Assembly: GCA_009869945.1 (NCBI GenBank) | Contig: WIXG01000118.1 | Coordinates: 62,001-126,000 of the forward strand | Length of the DNA stretch: 64,000 nucleotides | Direction of reading: 5' to 3' | From: Mesaphorura yosii | Taxonomy: Eukaryota > Arthropoda > Collembola > Poduromorpha > Tullbergiidae | In this document: positions 47,249 through 60,336 of the stretch, piece by piece | How positions within the stretch are numbered: the first letter of the stretch is position 1 | How the letters are laid out: each line of letters opens with the position of its first letter | Notes under the pieces: model-generated | Databases searched by the model: none | Seen by the model: the letters and a program-made list of their open reading frames with translations, nothing else | Told to the model about the DNA's origin: nothing | Made by a program: the position numbers and the translations under genes

Positions 47249-50200
47249 TTCCAAAAAGTGTTCAATTGGGACGAGGCTCGATTGTTATTCTTTAACTTCT
47301 TTGTTAATAATTAAGAGCTGACGCCGGCTGGCCTGGCCTGGCGATTAATTGTCGATAAAAGTTGTGCGTAATAAAGTCAGTGAGCTAAATGAAGAAACTT
47401 ATATCACAAGGCGCAAATGCTCATCAAAATGCATACACGCCATAAACGATTACTGATGACAATTGCAATATATTGCATTGCACTGATGCAAAAGCAAGAT
47501 TCAGAAGTGTAACAGGGTCGGCCACTCGATTCGTCAACTCAACGGGTTAAGGCCATACAATTAACAAACGTTTAATTATGTAATAAATGCAATGTGTACA
47601 GATTGAATGGCTCGAAGGCCTCAAAGATCAAGTGGGCCCGGTGCGCATAAAGAGCCTCAAACGGATCATCAAGGCAATGAACACGAATAACAGAAGCCGT
47701 GGAAGAATGAACAAAAGGAGTCGAGTGTTGAATTACAATATGAAATGGATTCACTTGATTCAATTTAATAGTCCATTAAGGCAATGTGCGCGTGGATTGG
47801 AAACGTTCACCGTTGCGTTGCTGTTCCTGATTTGTTCCATTCGCTGATTCTATTCTTCTGCAGAGAGGAATCTCTTTCCAGTTTCAGCCAGAAAGTTTGA
47901 GTACGCGTGACGCGTCCATCTTCTTGAGACTGAGACTGGGCTGGGGTTTGGTTTCAGTTTCAGTCCACTCTGAGCCGAGTCGGGCTGGTATTCGTGTACA
48001 TTAAAAGAACATTTGAGACTTGAGATTCGCCACCGCCATTGTGTAACCGTAGCGTTTTGGAAATCATTCCCACCTTCCACCATTCCGCTCGCACTCAGTC
48101 TCCAGAGAGATCCCAAAAGAAAAGAATCCTCTTGAGACTGGAACCTGAGGCACAGATGTGATTTGGGATCTCCTGTTGCTTCAGACCGTTCAGACCCAGA
48201 TCCAGACTCACGACTCAAGAGCGTCAGCATCTGCATCGGTCGCGAGTGGATTTATTTTTCTACAGGACAGATTGTTAGACTTAGCCAGTGTAGTCACGGA
48301 ATTAGTTCTCTCTTTCAATTGAAAACACTTGCACTTGATAATGTTTAGTGAGTGAAGTGACCAGTTATCTAGTTGGAGTGCCCACGCGCATCAAAACTAA
48401 GTTCCAGGTAAGGCGACCATTCTATCGAATTAGATAATCCACCATGTAAACTAAAGACAAATTGACACAGCGACAGATGGAACTGTGGTGGAGGTAGCAT
48501 AAATATTCAAAAGTGACACGCTTGCAACGGCGGTTTGGAATCAACTTCGCCGTTGTGTTGTCAGTTCTTAGTTGGGTTTCTTGAGCAGCCTGAACCGTGA
48601 AATTGTTTAATATTAGTTCCAGTTTCGGACTCGGACCTTTTTATCTCAGCTTGTTCGCGTACTCCACTTTAATTAATTGTTTTGTACATAGCTGTTAGTG
48701 CTTTTAGCGTTCTGCTAGCAAGATCAACGTGCAAATAAAGTTCTTGCAAAGTAAATAACGAAACTAGTGAAAAGCACAATTACGATCGAATGAACAGTAC
48801 ACGTGTTTGGTGTACGGATTTAAGACCACAACTGGCAAGTACAATAATCCTAACGCAAATATTGGCCAAATCGGGCCCTGGACGGGCGTAGGCGTTTTTA
48901 TTAATTGCTGGCAGGCACGGGCACGCGCAGAGGCACACGCAGCAATTGTCCTGGAATGAGAATCGCTCATTTTAATCCATCAACTCGTGCGTCAAGCTCA
49001 AAACGGAAATTATCTTCCAATTTCCCACTGATTCAAGTTTAAGACACGCAGACCTACGCTTTAAGCTCTTCGTGTACTGTACTTTCCTTCTGGTTTCTAC
49101 AAGAGTAAACATTAAACATCACAATATGAAATGTGTTGGTTCGGAGAAGATGCGAGAGAAAAGAGCTTTTGGCATAATAATTCGCTCTCAACGTCCGTTC
49201 CACTTTCTTCTTTGCTTTGTAAATGCTTGTCCAAATGCACGATGCCTCTCAGGCGTTGATACAATAAAAGTGAGTTAAACTATTTTCTACTCCACTTTCC
49301 TCGCTCCTGCCTGCAATTGCCATGTGAGACATCAGCCTGAAGCGTGGAGAAAGATGAGACGAAGGCGGAAGGCCAATTTCGCTTCAAACAGAATAGTCGT
49401 TGTAGAAAGTGTTGAAAATAGAACCAATTCGAGACGGGGAGAGTCAGTGATAGAATTCGTGAATAAAATTCACATTTATTACGTCAGCATTACGTGTGTG
49501 AGGGCCTTCAATTGAGATTCAGAATGAAATTACATAAATTTGGACTTCATGAATGGATTTTGCCCGTGCCCATGCAACACGTAACTTAAGATGCTTGATA
49601 ATAAATGTCTCTGCTTTCTTGAATCTTCTCATCTTCATTACTTAATACGGTCGCGAGTTAATTAACCAATTATTTCGACCATCAGAACTCACCGAAGGCA
49701 GACGACAATAGCCCAAGAATCGCGAAGCAAGCGAACAACACTCACTCAATGGACGAAATGAGAGGCAAGCGGCTCCTAAACTCATTTCGTAAAGTGTTTG
49801 CTTAAGAAAGGAAGAAGTGTTCCCAGACAACATTGTCCTGACAAATTGTTCCACGACAATTGTTTCCAGAGAAATTGTGCCAGGCAAATTGTTTCAGCGC
49901 CTCATTTGACTTTGATTCAACGCAGATGGTTCCCAACTTGACACAGAAATGCTTCGTTATTGTCATTCATCTAACGATTTATAAATTCAAAAATTGTGTA
50001 GGAAAATAAGCTGCAGTAGAACGGGCATACTCAATTCATCATCATCAACCTACATAATTCTTCCAGAAATTAATTGAACCAATAGGCAGGGACAAGGATG
50101 TATTGAGTGTCCGGGTGAGAACTTAGAATTTCAAAAAACATCCGCTCAAGACAGGGCACGAGCGATACGCGATAAGTTGTGGGAAAATTACATGACCATG

Positions 50201-51154
50201 ACTCCATGACAAGAAACAGAGATTCGCACTCAATTCTCGTATGCCTTGCGTGGACGGACGGACGTGGTGGAGATGAGAAAGTAGAGTCGGGATTTTATAC
50301 GCCCAGTTTATCTTTCTTCACTTTCTTAGCCTCGATGGAGCGTGGGCCCATGAAAGAGAAATAAGTTGCACATACTTACACTGAATAATAATGCGAATCG
50401 CGGAGTCTTTATCATGTAATCATTATACCAGTGTAGAGCAGCCGTGCTTTTATTATTCCCAACTTTTATGCTCTTGTAGTACTCACTCAGGCTCCACTAA
50501 CAATAATAATGGATACTTGACTTGACTTGAGACTAAGAGGCTTGACTTGAATGATCGATACTTTCCTGTGATTGTGGTACGACGTAGTAGTAAAAAGCTT
50601 GGAACTCGAGATCATTATTTTATTGATGCCAACTTGTAGAATATCAAGAAAAATCACGACTCCGCGAAAGGAAACGTGCGATTCTTCAGGATCTTTCCGC
50701 ACTCTCTTCTATCTTCGTATTATTAGAACAAAAGTATCTTTTAATACCAAGTACCAGGAAATGAAAGGGCTCGTTTAAAAGCTTCATCGTAAAAAGTAAG
50801 AGCTTAGCGAATCGAATTATGTTGCTCCACTTATTTTTCCATTGTCTGTATGTGTCTGAGGGTGATGTTAAGTCGAAGAGGTATTCTGTGCCACATTGAA
50901 CGCTGGACTAGAATCCGATCAAATGGAACGTCATTTCATTCGGATCTGCTTTACTTTATGCGTCCGAACCGAACGCTTGTAAAATCCTCCACTTAAAATA
51001 ATTGATACTGGCCACATCACTCTTCTGCACTGCAAAAGAGTTACCACGATGAAAGATCACGATTCTGGATGCAATAAAATCGTCTTCTTTCTCTTTTCTC
51101 AGGTAAAAAGGCAGTGAAAGCGGTAATTGCGCCGGCTTTCACTCACGAATAGCA
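47249..51154. other. Long intergenic region between the two decarboxylases
   Basis: Nearly 4 kb with no supported gene. Short frames (for example 47850-48236 minus) lack domains and splice context. Small direct repeats of TTGACTTGA occur near 50517-50550. The region probably holds the promoter and 5' non-coding exon of decarboxylase copy 2. Confidence 0.4.
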
Positions 51155-53231
51155 ATGGAGGGTGAAGAGTTCAAAAAGTTCGCCACGGCGATGATGGACT
51201 ACATCGTTAATTACTTGGAGAACATTCGGGAAAGGTAACCAGTCATCGGAAGCGATGCCACTGAATCCGAATTGCAAACACCAACAATCTCTTCTTAACT
51301 CTCATCACGTACCTTGCAGGAATGTTCTTTCGACAGTGCAGCCTGGCTACTTACGTGAACTGATTCCGAGCACTGCACCCGAGGACGGACAACCATGGCA
51401 AGATATCATGAAGGACATTGAACGTGTCATCATGCCTGGCGTGACGCACTGGCACTCGCCACAGTTCCACGCGTACTACCCTACAGCCAACTCGTACCCG
51501 GCTATCGTGGCTGATATGCTCTCTGGTGCTATTGCGTGCATTGGATTTACATGGATTGCAAGTCCGGCTTGCACGGAGCTCGAAGTGGTCATGATGGACT
51601 GGCTCGGGCAAATGCTCGGGTTACCTGAACAGTTTCTTGCTGCTAGCACGAATGGGAAAGGCGGTGGAGTGATTCAAGTTAGCTGAATACGCCCGTTTCT
51701 AAACGTCCTTCCTGAATATTAGAGCATTAAAGAACTCATTTACTCATTTCAGGGAACCGCGAGTGAAGCTACACTTGTTGCTCTTTTGTCAGCTCGAGCG
51801 CAGGTGCTTCGAAAGTATCGCAACTCGCCGGACTTCGACGAAGCCGTTTTGATGGGGAAGATGGTTGCTTACGCATCAGGTTTCTAAAATTATTTCTAAA
51901 AGTAATACATTGTGAGAAATAAAATTATACTTTGAATTTGACTTGGTCCAGATCAATCACATTCAGGGGTCGAACGTGCTGGAATGCTGGGTGCTGTGCA
52001 AATGAGACTCATAAAATCTGATCGTGAATTGAGACTTCGAGGTGAAGCACTTCGAATGGCAATTGAAGCGGATAAGGCGAAGGGGTTGATTCCATTTTTC
52101 GTGAGAACTACTCATTCTTCTACCAGATTCATTCTTTTAAGGTCGGTCTTAACGAGCTCCACTGTTCTATAGGTCGTCGCTACACTTGGAACCACAAATT
52201 CCTGCGCGTTTGACGTTCTGGATGAGATTGGCGAAGTTTGTGAAAGAGAAGGTGTCTGGCTTCACGTTGACGCTGCGTATGCTGGATCGGCTTTCATCTG
52301 TGATGAGTACCGGTTCTTGATGTCGGGGATTGAGAAAGCACAGTCTTTCAATTTTAACCCGCACAAATGGCTCCTGGTGAATTTTGATTGCTCGGCAATG
52401 TGGTCAGTGATACAAACTGTCACAGTGAAAACAGTGAAAATGGCAATGTCAATTTGGATTTAATTGCCCATTAAACCTTTCTTTTTCAGGGTCACCGACG
52501 CGAACGCTCTCGTAGATGCATTCAACGTGGATCCATTCTACTTGAAACATGATATGCAAGGCAGAGCACCGGATTATCGGGTGAGAATCTGGAGTGTGTC
52601 AACGATGCCCATCGAGCCCAAGTTTTTACATGACTGGTACATATATCTGTTTCGTAGCACTGGCAAATTCCGCTTGGCCGTCGATTCCGATCTCTTAAGC
52701 TCTGGTTCGTCATGCGAATTTATGGAGTAAAGGCAATGCAGGAGCACATCAGAGGCCAGATTCAGCTTGCGAAGCAGTTTGATACGCTGATATCAGCCGA
52801 TCCGCGCTTTGAAGTTGTGTGTCCCGTCATTATGGGTCTCGTCTGCTTTCGAGTCACGGTATAAATTAATACTGCTTATGCACTGCTTATGATGCTAATA
52901 CCGTGTAGCCGAACTTTATTTGTCTCCTTTTGTTTAGAATAAGAACGACGATGACAATGAACGGCTTCTGAAACTCATCAATGAGCGTGGTTCGATTCAC
53001 ATCGTACCATCAAAGTTGCACGGGAAGTACATTTTGAGATTCGCAGTTTGTTCACGATTCACAAACGCGTCGGACATTCGGTTTGCGTGGAAGGAGATTC
53101 AGGGAGCGTACGAGGAGCTATTTGGGGCTAAGGCGAAAATCAACGGGACCAATGGAATACCCGCTCCGACGGGAATTAAAACTGGAAACGGGATTGTGGC
53201 ATCCGCCAGCGGCGGCGCAAGAGCGGAGTAA
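51155..53231 (+). CDS. Ddc: Aromatic L-amino acid (DOPA) decarboxylase, copy 2
   Basis: Eight exons at the same positions and phases as copy 1, ending with TAA at 53229-53231. The N-terminus ([20 protein letters not shown]), [33 protein letters not shown] and [17 protein letters not shown] are nearly the same as in copy 1. Copy 2 has [12 protein letters not shown] where copy 1 has [12 protein letters not shown], so copy 2 is the more conventional of the two. All catalytic blocks are intact. The C-terminal tail after the [13 protein letters not shown] block is again Gly/Asn-rich but differs in sequence. The pair is a direct duplication. Confidence 0.92.
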
Positions 53232-54250
53232 ATTCTGTACGACACGCCGTGACGCGACAGTGGCAAGTTATCTTTAGTCGCAAAATTAGTAATTATGGGT
53301 CAAAGCCTGAATTTAAAATACTGTAGTCAGGCTTTATTAGATTCCTAACTTACGCCACGCGTTACGCTCCAGCTTTTAGCAGTTGTTGTAGAGAAAGCTC
53401 TTGCCAGTGCTGTTAGCCGTAGCATTTTGTGTAACAAGGCAATATAGTTTTTAGTTGACACTGGCAATCTGGCGCGTGGCACCGTCACCAAGAAAGGTGA
53501 AAGTAGTTTTGGGCCTGTTAACATTAATTAAAAATTGCAAGCTTGCTTGCTTACTTATGGGTCATGTCTTGTTAAAATAGTGTTAGTGAAAATTGATGAC
53601 ACTGACAAGCAACACTTGGGAACATGATGAACAAGGGATCATAATTAAAGAGCTGCTCGCTGCTCTGGAGAGACCAAATTTAATTTAGCATGTAGTACTC
53701 GTTGACAATATGCTGTTGACGATGGAGAGAAGAAGTAATCTATTAGTTATTAGCAGTAATTACCACAACATAACATTAATACACTGTAAGAATACATAGT
53801 TAAAGGACTACTAGGCAATTTTATCTCTTTCTCCGCATTTATGCAGTGAAAGAACAAGAATATGCAAGAAACACAGCTGAAGGGACCAAATATGTACTAT
53901 AAATCATTATAAGCTAACGAAAGGACCAATATTTATTGTTAAATATTACGTAAATTTATTCATTGTTACTATGCCACAGCTTTACGTAAATTAGCTTCAC
54001 CTATCCAAAAATAAAGTTATGGGCGAAAGGTGGAAAGTCGAAATCCAATTTGGGAAACGCGTAGTTCAGACGTCAGATAGAGTAGTAGTTGTTGCAGTTT
54101 GCTTGTAGAAAATAAAATGGTTATTAAATTGAGTTGATGTCACGTTCCTAATCATGTCACGTCGACTCGGCATTCAGTTGCGGAATGATTTGATAATTTG
54201 ATGTACTTTCACATGCCAGGCAAATGGATTTTGTAATTTAAGAAAGCATT
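53232..54250. other. Intergenic, no gene seen
   Basis: AT-rich; possible 3' UTR of decarboxylase copy 2 at the left. No coding frame or RNA is recognised. Confidence 0.4.
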
Positions 54251-54445
54251 GATGAATAGATAAAACAACCCAGAGAAGCTTTGTTTTTTGCACATACATT
54301 TTCAGAAGATTTCAGATTAAGATCAGAATTAAGGTATAATAGATAATAGTAGGTGCAACCGTAACACGTTCTGTTGGTAGCTTTTTGCCGAAGAAAATGT
54401 ATGTGCAAAAAACAAAGCTTCTCTAGGTTGTATTATCTATTCATC
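54251..54445. mobile_element. MITE with about 52-base terminal inverted repeats and 8-base target duplication
   Basis: The element starts GATGAATAGATAAAACAACC and its reverse complement closes the right end, with few mismatches over about 52 bases. AAAGCATT flanks it on both sides (54243-54250 and 54446-54453); a ninth base is ambiguous. No transposase is encoded in the 195 bases. The 8-base duplication suggests a hAT- or Merlin-type helper, but the terminal bases do not match a family I can name. Confidence 0.8.
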
Positions 54446-54575
54446 AAAGCATTGTTTACATAATGTCAGACTTTAATAGGAACGGCGTTCGACGGTTTAC
54501 AGATTGATTGCTCCTCTTGTTTAGTTCAATCCAGTCACCGTCACGATTGGCTGTGGAGTCCACAGTCAAAAGAAA

Positions 54576-55847
54576 ATGGTGTCGCAAGGGACGATTGAGG
54601 TCTTGTGCAAATTCTTTGCGGCCAGCGCACGGTTGTGGGCAATCCCGTGCCAGTGGCACCCCGAAGCTCCGCATTGGAAACTGAGACCTCTGCTAACATC
54701 CCTTGAGAAGATCAGATTCTATAGCGTCACATTTTTCGAAATAATGTTCATTGCTGGGATGACATTCGAGTATGGGACCGAATTTGGCACTGAAGCAGGC
54801 AAAGGCTATGACATGCAGACCAAAGTTATCGTATTGTTCATCTGTTACAGTTTCTACATCATTGTAGTATTTAAGGTCTTCCTCCTGCTATACTGCAATC
54901 AATTTTGTGCGCTGGCAAATGTTATACTGAGTTTGGAACGTACTTTATCAAAGGTTAGCCTGGTACGAAGGCCTAAACTCACATTTAAGTGGCGCGATAT
55001 GAAGACTGACTTCAAGAATCTCCGTGAAGACGTAAACGCCTTTGGAGTGGACGAATATTGTGACTGGATCAGTGTCGTGAGCTCATGCAAAAGTCTTTCC
55101 ATTCTTCCTCTTCTTCGTTTTTTTGAGTCCAAGGATCCCGGCTCGCTTGTACGCGTTTCTTCTCGGGGGCGAAAACATTCTGCATCGAATAGTATTCGCC
55201 ACACTGGTTTTCATGATTGCGTTTCCAAATATATTCAGAGCGTCATTGTTGGCACTTTTGATTATTGCTTCGATTCTCACAATTAGAGAACGAACCACGA
55301 GAACTTTGTAAGTTATCTGCAAAGAGCCTTTGGTGAGCTAATCTAGTCAGTTTACTGATTATTCTACGCATTCTACAGGGTTCAAGCAAGGAATCAGATA
55401 ACTTATTCCATGTCCATGGTTTCCGCGTACAACTCCATCAAGATATTGGCCATATTTTTCCGTGACTTCTTCAATTCCGCAGTGGCACCTGTAGCTGTAT
55501 TTCTGCTTGCGGGCATGGTTGTCGTGTCAATTACACCTATCATTCTTTCACAAGCTCTCATTCACATCGGAATTATTTTCTTCTGCCTCGAGTTGAGTAT
55601 TTTTGCGTTGGTCTTGCTGTACTCTCTGCTCAGACTGGTTTGGGATATTACAGAGGCGTCTGGAAAGATAGTACACGCAATACGAATGGTGTCTACGACC
55701 AAGGTTGAGATCAAAAAGTGCAGTAGCTTGCAACCTGTCATCTTTAAATGTGGAACCTTCTTTCCATTCAAGTCGGGAACCAGATTGACACTGTTTTGGA
55801 TAATTGTGGCAAATATTGCCGACGTATTGCTCTTATTCCGGAAGTAG
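54576..55847 (+). CDS. Seven-transmembrane chemoreceptor, gustatory-receptor-like (one frame break)
   Basis: Exon 1 runs from 54576 to about 55315 and exon 2 from about 55379 to 55847. Helices are visible in IVLFICYSFYIIVVFKVFLLL, IVFATLVFMIAFP and IGIIFFCLELSIFALVLLY, among others. It resembles the receptor at 33.4 kb in length and topology. The frame shifts by one base near the A run at 55089-55092: before it the protein reads DWISVVSSCK, after it VFPFFLFFVFLSPRIPARL, a good helix. A spliced alternative does not restore frame. It is either a young pseudogene or an assembly error in a homopolymer. Confidence 0.62.
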
Positions 55848-56101
55848 AATGTATCTTGACATGGTTTATGAGCATGAACAACACGAGTCGCGAATAACGA
55901 GAGTCCCACAAAATGACAAATGATAAAGCGAGTCGAGGACAAAGAGCGACTTTCTCATTCGTTCCAGTTTTCTCGCTCGCTCTCGTGCGAAATTCAAGCC
56001 ATTGAGTTGAAACTCCTGTAGTCCTGCACTCTGTTTTGTTGCCCGTCTCACTGAGTTCGGGTTCTCTGCTTTGCACTTCAGCTACCTGTCATTCCATTTC
56101 C

Positions 56102-57117
56102 ATGAAACAACTGTTTCGCACCAATTTACTGCATTGTGCTTCTGGTGTAAAGATAAATAGGGTGCCTACTGGCAAATCCGGATTAATTTTACAAGCACAT
56201 TCTCCTGCTTCTGGATTGTCGAAACCATTTTCCATTTCAAAAGTCAAAATGGGCAAAACTGCGTTGCTGATCATTGCAGCTGGGTCAGAAGAACTTGAGG
56301 CAATTGCTACGGTTGACACTTTGAGAAGAGCCGGGGTATTTAGATTATTTACACTAAACATTCCTGGAACAATTACAGTCCAACTAACGAGCCTTTTGGT
56401 TTGGTGACTGCTTAGGTGACCGTCACAGTTGCGGGTCTTGAAGGTGCTCAGCCGGTAGTCTGCTCCAGAAACGTCACCATTGTTCCTGATGCAGCATTTG
56501 GAAGTGTGAAAGGAAACGTATTTGATGCAGTCATTCTCCCTGGTGGATTAAAGGGCTCGGAATCTTTTGCGAAAGTAAGAACCAAAGACTCATTACCAGC
56601 CACAAGTTGACAGAGCGAACTAATTTTGTAATCTGCTCACAGTCAGCCGATGTTGGTAATCTTTTGAAGACGCAGGAATCAAAAGGTGGCTTGATTGCTG
56701 CAATTTGCGCAGGTCCGTGAATTTCTTGTCCTGAGTTGTTGAATTGGCAAAGTAGTTACAGTTGCAAATTGCATTCGTTTCAGCTCCAACTGCACTCAAG
56801 GCCCACAAAATTGCTCTCGGAAAGTCACTCACATCATACCCGTCAACCAAAGACACCATGACGGAAGGAAATCAGTACACGTACAAGGAAGATCGTGTTG
56901 TGGTTGATGGTAGGTTAATATGCATCTAATGCAGTAAGGCGATACTTGAGACTTGAGTAAGGTAATGACCGCAGCCTACATCGTCGTCATCATTTCAGGA
57001 GCTTTGATCACAAGTCGTGGTCCTGGAACAGCTGTTGAGTTTGCACTGGCGATTTCTGAATATTTGGTCGGTAAAGAGAAGGCGGCGGAAGTTGCAAAGG
57101 GATTGCTAGTTAAGTAA
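56102..57117 (+). CDS. DJ-1: DJ-1/PARK7 family protein with N-terminal extension
   Basis: Five exons: 56102-56335, 56416-56574, 56643-56712, about 56784-56909 and 56999-57117. MGKTALLIIAAGSEELEAI at 56249 is the usual DJ-1 start. IAAICAAPTALKAHK holds the redox-active Cys (Cys106 of human DJ-1). GSEELE carries the Glu that lowers its pKa. The frame is open 49 codons upstream from an ATG at 56102; this extension has several Arg/Lys and no Asp or Glu, like a mitochondrial presequence. DJ-1 is an oxidative-stress sensor and protein/metabolite protector. If translation starts at 56249 the protein is the ordinary 189-residue length. Confidence 0.9.
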
Positions 57118-57376
57118 AGAGATGGTGAAAGGTGAAACTTGGGGAACTGGAAACGAACTACGCTGAATACGGAGTCATTGGGCTGCAAGTCTTTATTAAT
57201 TAATTAGATAGAGAAAGACTACTATATCATTAGACCTGCAGAAATACGGACAAGGACTTTAATATTTAGTTACTGTAGTTCTACAGCTGAGACAGTAGTA
57301 ATCTAATCAGTCATGTTCAGCAATTAATTGAGTGAATTCTTCAATTTAATAAATCTTGCGATTCAGGCTTCTGGAT

Positions 57377-59134
57377 TCAACGCCTATTGTTGTAACAGCC
57401 CGGCCCGTTGGTGTTCCTGATATGAAAACAACACAAAGGTTATAAAATCTACCATTGAACCTTTCGTGTTCATTGTTCGACGTACCTGTTGCGATTGTAG
57501 TTTCTTTGACCGCCATGATAGCCTTGCGCCTGAGACCGCTGCAAAGCCTCCACCAGTTGCCGGTCCCTGATATTCTCAGGAACCCTCGGCATGTCCACCC
57601 AGTCGAAGAACGCATCCCCATGAGTCAACTGTCTGGACGAAATTGAAGATGTCCTTCAGCTCGAAGCGGACTTCGTCGAGTGCCAGGCCGAAATTTGCGT
57701 CAAGTGTCTCCGCCGTTAGCCCCTTCACGATGTTCGAGAATCTGACTTGTACATGATGAGATTTCTGCTGACCGCCGTGGCCTGGAACACTTTCTGAGCG
57801 CGTCCATTTTGAACTCTTTCATTTGCGAGTTCGGGATGCGCCGCCTGCTGAGAAGAAGTGTACCAGTAGACTTTGCGAGTGTCGCACTCCTGCATGAACG
57901 GAGTGCGAAGGTCGGCCCATGTAAACTGATCAGCAATTGTCAAGTGAATGAGGAGCTCGCCCAGATTTGGCACGACGGCCTTCACTCTGTTCTGCAGAGT
58001 CGAAATGAAGTTTCTTATCGCCGTATTTGCATAACGAATCAGTCTTGAGTCCGCTGCCGCGTAAGAAATGAGCAGTCTGTAGAAGGCGATGTATCCGTTA
58101 ATGAACTTATCATTGGCAGTGATGTCGCCTGCGTTCTTCATGACCTCGACGACCAGGTTGTTCATCACAGACGAGCAGAGCTTGAAGACCTTTTCAAACG
58201 GGGACGAATTACGAGGAAATATTTTTGGATTTGCATTGACGATGGTACCCACAGCCGCATTCAACTGTCCAGCGAATTTGCCCTCGTACGGAGTATTGAT
58301 GAGGATCGGAAGCCAGTACTCGAACGGTCGGTTTGTTGAGCCGCGGCGAGTCCCGTCGACAAACGCAGCGTAACTGAGGTACTTACAAGGTGATGAAAGG
58401 GATGCTCCGTTTTGTTCCAGGTGAATTCCGTAGCCAAGCGTTGTCCCTTCGTCCATCGCCGTACATTTCTTGACGTAGCAAATGTAGAAGTCACGAAGAA
58501 CATCGTAGCCTTTGCGGCCGCAACTCGCCGCGATTGCAGCAGCAATATTGATGTCCGTGATGATCTTTGGAAACCAGCTTGTACGGTTGGAGCCATCGTG
58601 ACCAGTGATCGGGCACTTGAACTCCAGTGCAGACTTGCGAGTTGCAGCAATCGTGGCCTTGTGGTTAGAAACCATGCTGCTGAGGAACAGCGCCTGCATT
58701 GACAGCAGGATCGTGTGCACCGTGTAAGATGGGCTCCAGCCTTCGGACATCGACGCCCACTCCGTGTGAACCTTCCCAAAGTTCCCAAAAATGTTTAGAC
58801 AGACGATTGTCCGTCCTGAGCCATCCTTGTACGCCGCCCCGCCATTGTACTCGATGTGTGTCTCGAAGTAAGCTTTTGGCGGCTCGTTGGGGTACTCGTC
58901 AGTGAATTCGAGGCAGAATCTGATTGGAATCCCGGCGTACTCTGTTCCCTCAGCTCCGAGCACAATCCCGTACCAAGTCAGCATATTTTCTTCACGTGGC
59001 TCAGCATTCGCACCGACGATGGACTCCTCCCGTAGGTGCTTCAGGTCCTGGTACAGCCTCTTGATGTAAGGTGGATGGCCTTTGGAGGAAGATTGTTCAG
59101 TCTTCGAAGAACTTGTGACAACAGCAGCAGCCAT
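57377..59134 (-). CDS. Ubiquitin E2 (UBC)-domain protein with large C-terminal domain
   Basis: From ATG 59134 one uninterrupted exon of 470 codons runs to about 57728. Residues about 21-165 are a UBC fold: EYPNEPPKAYF, then GRTIVCLNIF with the likely catalytic Cys112, and WSPSYTVHTILLSMQALF. The next 300 residues (GYDVLRDFYICYV, SSPCKYLSYAAF, PFEYWLPILIN) form a conserved-looking domain that I do not recognise from animals; similar E2 fusions occur in protists and large DNA viruses. The final 130 residues lie in other frames (VRFSNIVKGLTAETL, then THGDAFFDWVDMPRVPENIR), with a last short exon, so this end is either disturbed or misassembled. An acceptor at about 59155 implies a 5' UTR intron. 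It faces the DUF2828 gene. Confidence 0.7.
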
Positions 59135-60336
59135 CGCACTGATGAAGTTTAAGCCTGAGATAACAAAGTCTGAATTGTGGAGTGCAAACACAAGATTTGG
59201 ATTTCAAAGTCAAGCCACATCACGTTAACCGTTAACTTACGAAACTCAAAATTGCACTGGGAGAAGGATGGACGCTGGAGTGACTTATATCTGACGACGA
59301 ACGGACGAACCCAATCTCTAATAGGCTACTACGCCACACACGAAGCTTCTTCGTCACTTTGTTCTTTGCTCAACAGTCATTTTGCCCAGAAACTCTGTTA
59401 AAGTAAAAGTCGTTTTCTTGATTAAAGTATGACAACTTTACAAATGGCAATTACTCGTAAGCAAATACATAACGTATCGGTACGAACCTACGGAGGCTAC
59501 GACGTCTGAACTCCAAACGATTTCGAGTTGGCGATGATTCAGCTATGTTGAAACGCGAATTAAGTTTCGCGTACGATTTGCATGGACGCACAAACGATTC
59601 GCGAATTCACTTTTCGAGTATTCGAGTTTTGCACTTTGCATACGTTGAGGCTTCAAAGGCTTTGATTAATGAGTGTTAGAATGTTGAAGTTTGTGATACG
59701 ATGTTGCGTTGTAGAGAATCGATAAATGAAGTCATTCGTGGGCTGCTTTGCAATTTCGCACTGCGTACGTCCTTTTACAGAACAAGACTATGAAAATGAA
59801 TGAATGTTAAAGCCTACCGGCCGGCTTTTAGCTTGCTTTAATGAACCTGGCATGATGGCAAACGTTTCTCGTAATTACAATTCGCTCTCATCTCCCTCGA
59901 GGCAAGTGCAGCTCTTTGTAATTCGCCCACCGTACGTTAATGTTTCGATTTACGATGAGTCAATTGCTCAAAAGTTTCACGGTTAATCTCTTTGCTTGCA
60001 TACGACCGCATGCCTATTCGAATCTCCGTAAATTAACGTTGCAAGTTCGTTCGCATGACGTCATCATCTCCTTATCACTATACTCCGTTCAAGTCCCAAA
60101 AACGCTTTGCCTCATATTCAACCAATATCATTCTGCTAAATGAAGTCATTCGAGCTACATCTGTTGTGAAATTGCTGCCTTCAAAGTTCGACATGTTCTG
60201 CATCAATTAGTTAAGGTAAGCCAAGTACGTCGGGCCAGTCTGCCAGTGTATGCCTTCGCATTCATCTTCGCAAGCCGAAAAATTAATCCTTTCTAGGATT
60301 TTCAGTTCCAGACTCCTCATCAGGATCCTCTCAATC
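59135..60336. promoter_or_regulatory. Shared upstream region of the E2-like and DUF2828 genes
   Basis: These 1.2 kb separate two divergent genes and hold a 5' UTR intron on each side, judged from acceptors at about 59155 and 60295. An in-frame ATG at 60250 precedes the right-hand acceptor and is less likely to be used. No TATA box is obvious. Confidence 0.45.

Noticed and set aside
47850-48236. Minus-strand frame of 128 codons between the decarboxylases
   Set aside because: Low-complexity Ser/Arg-rich translation with no domain or splice sites.
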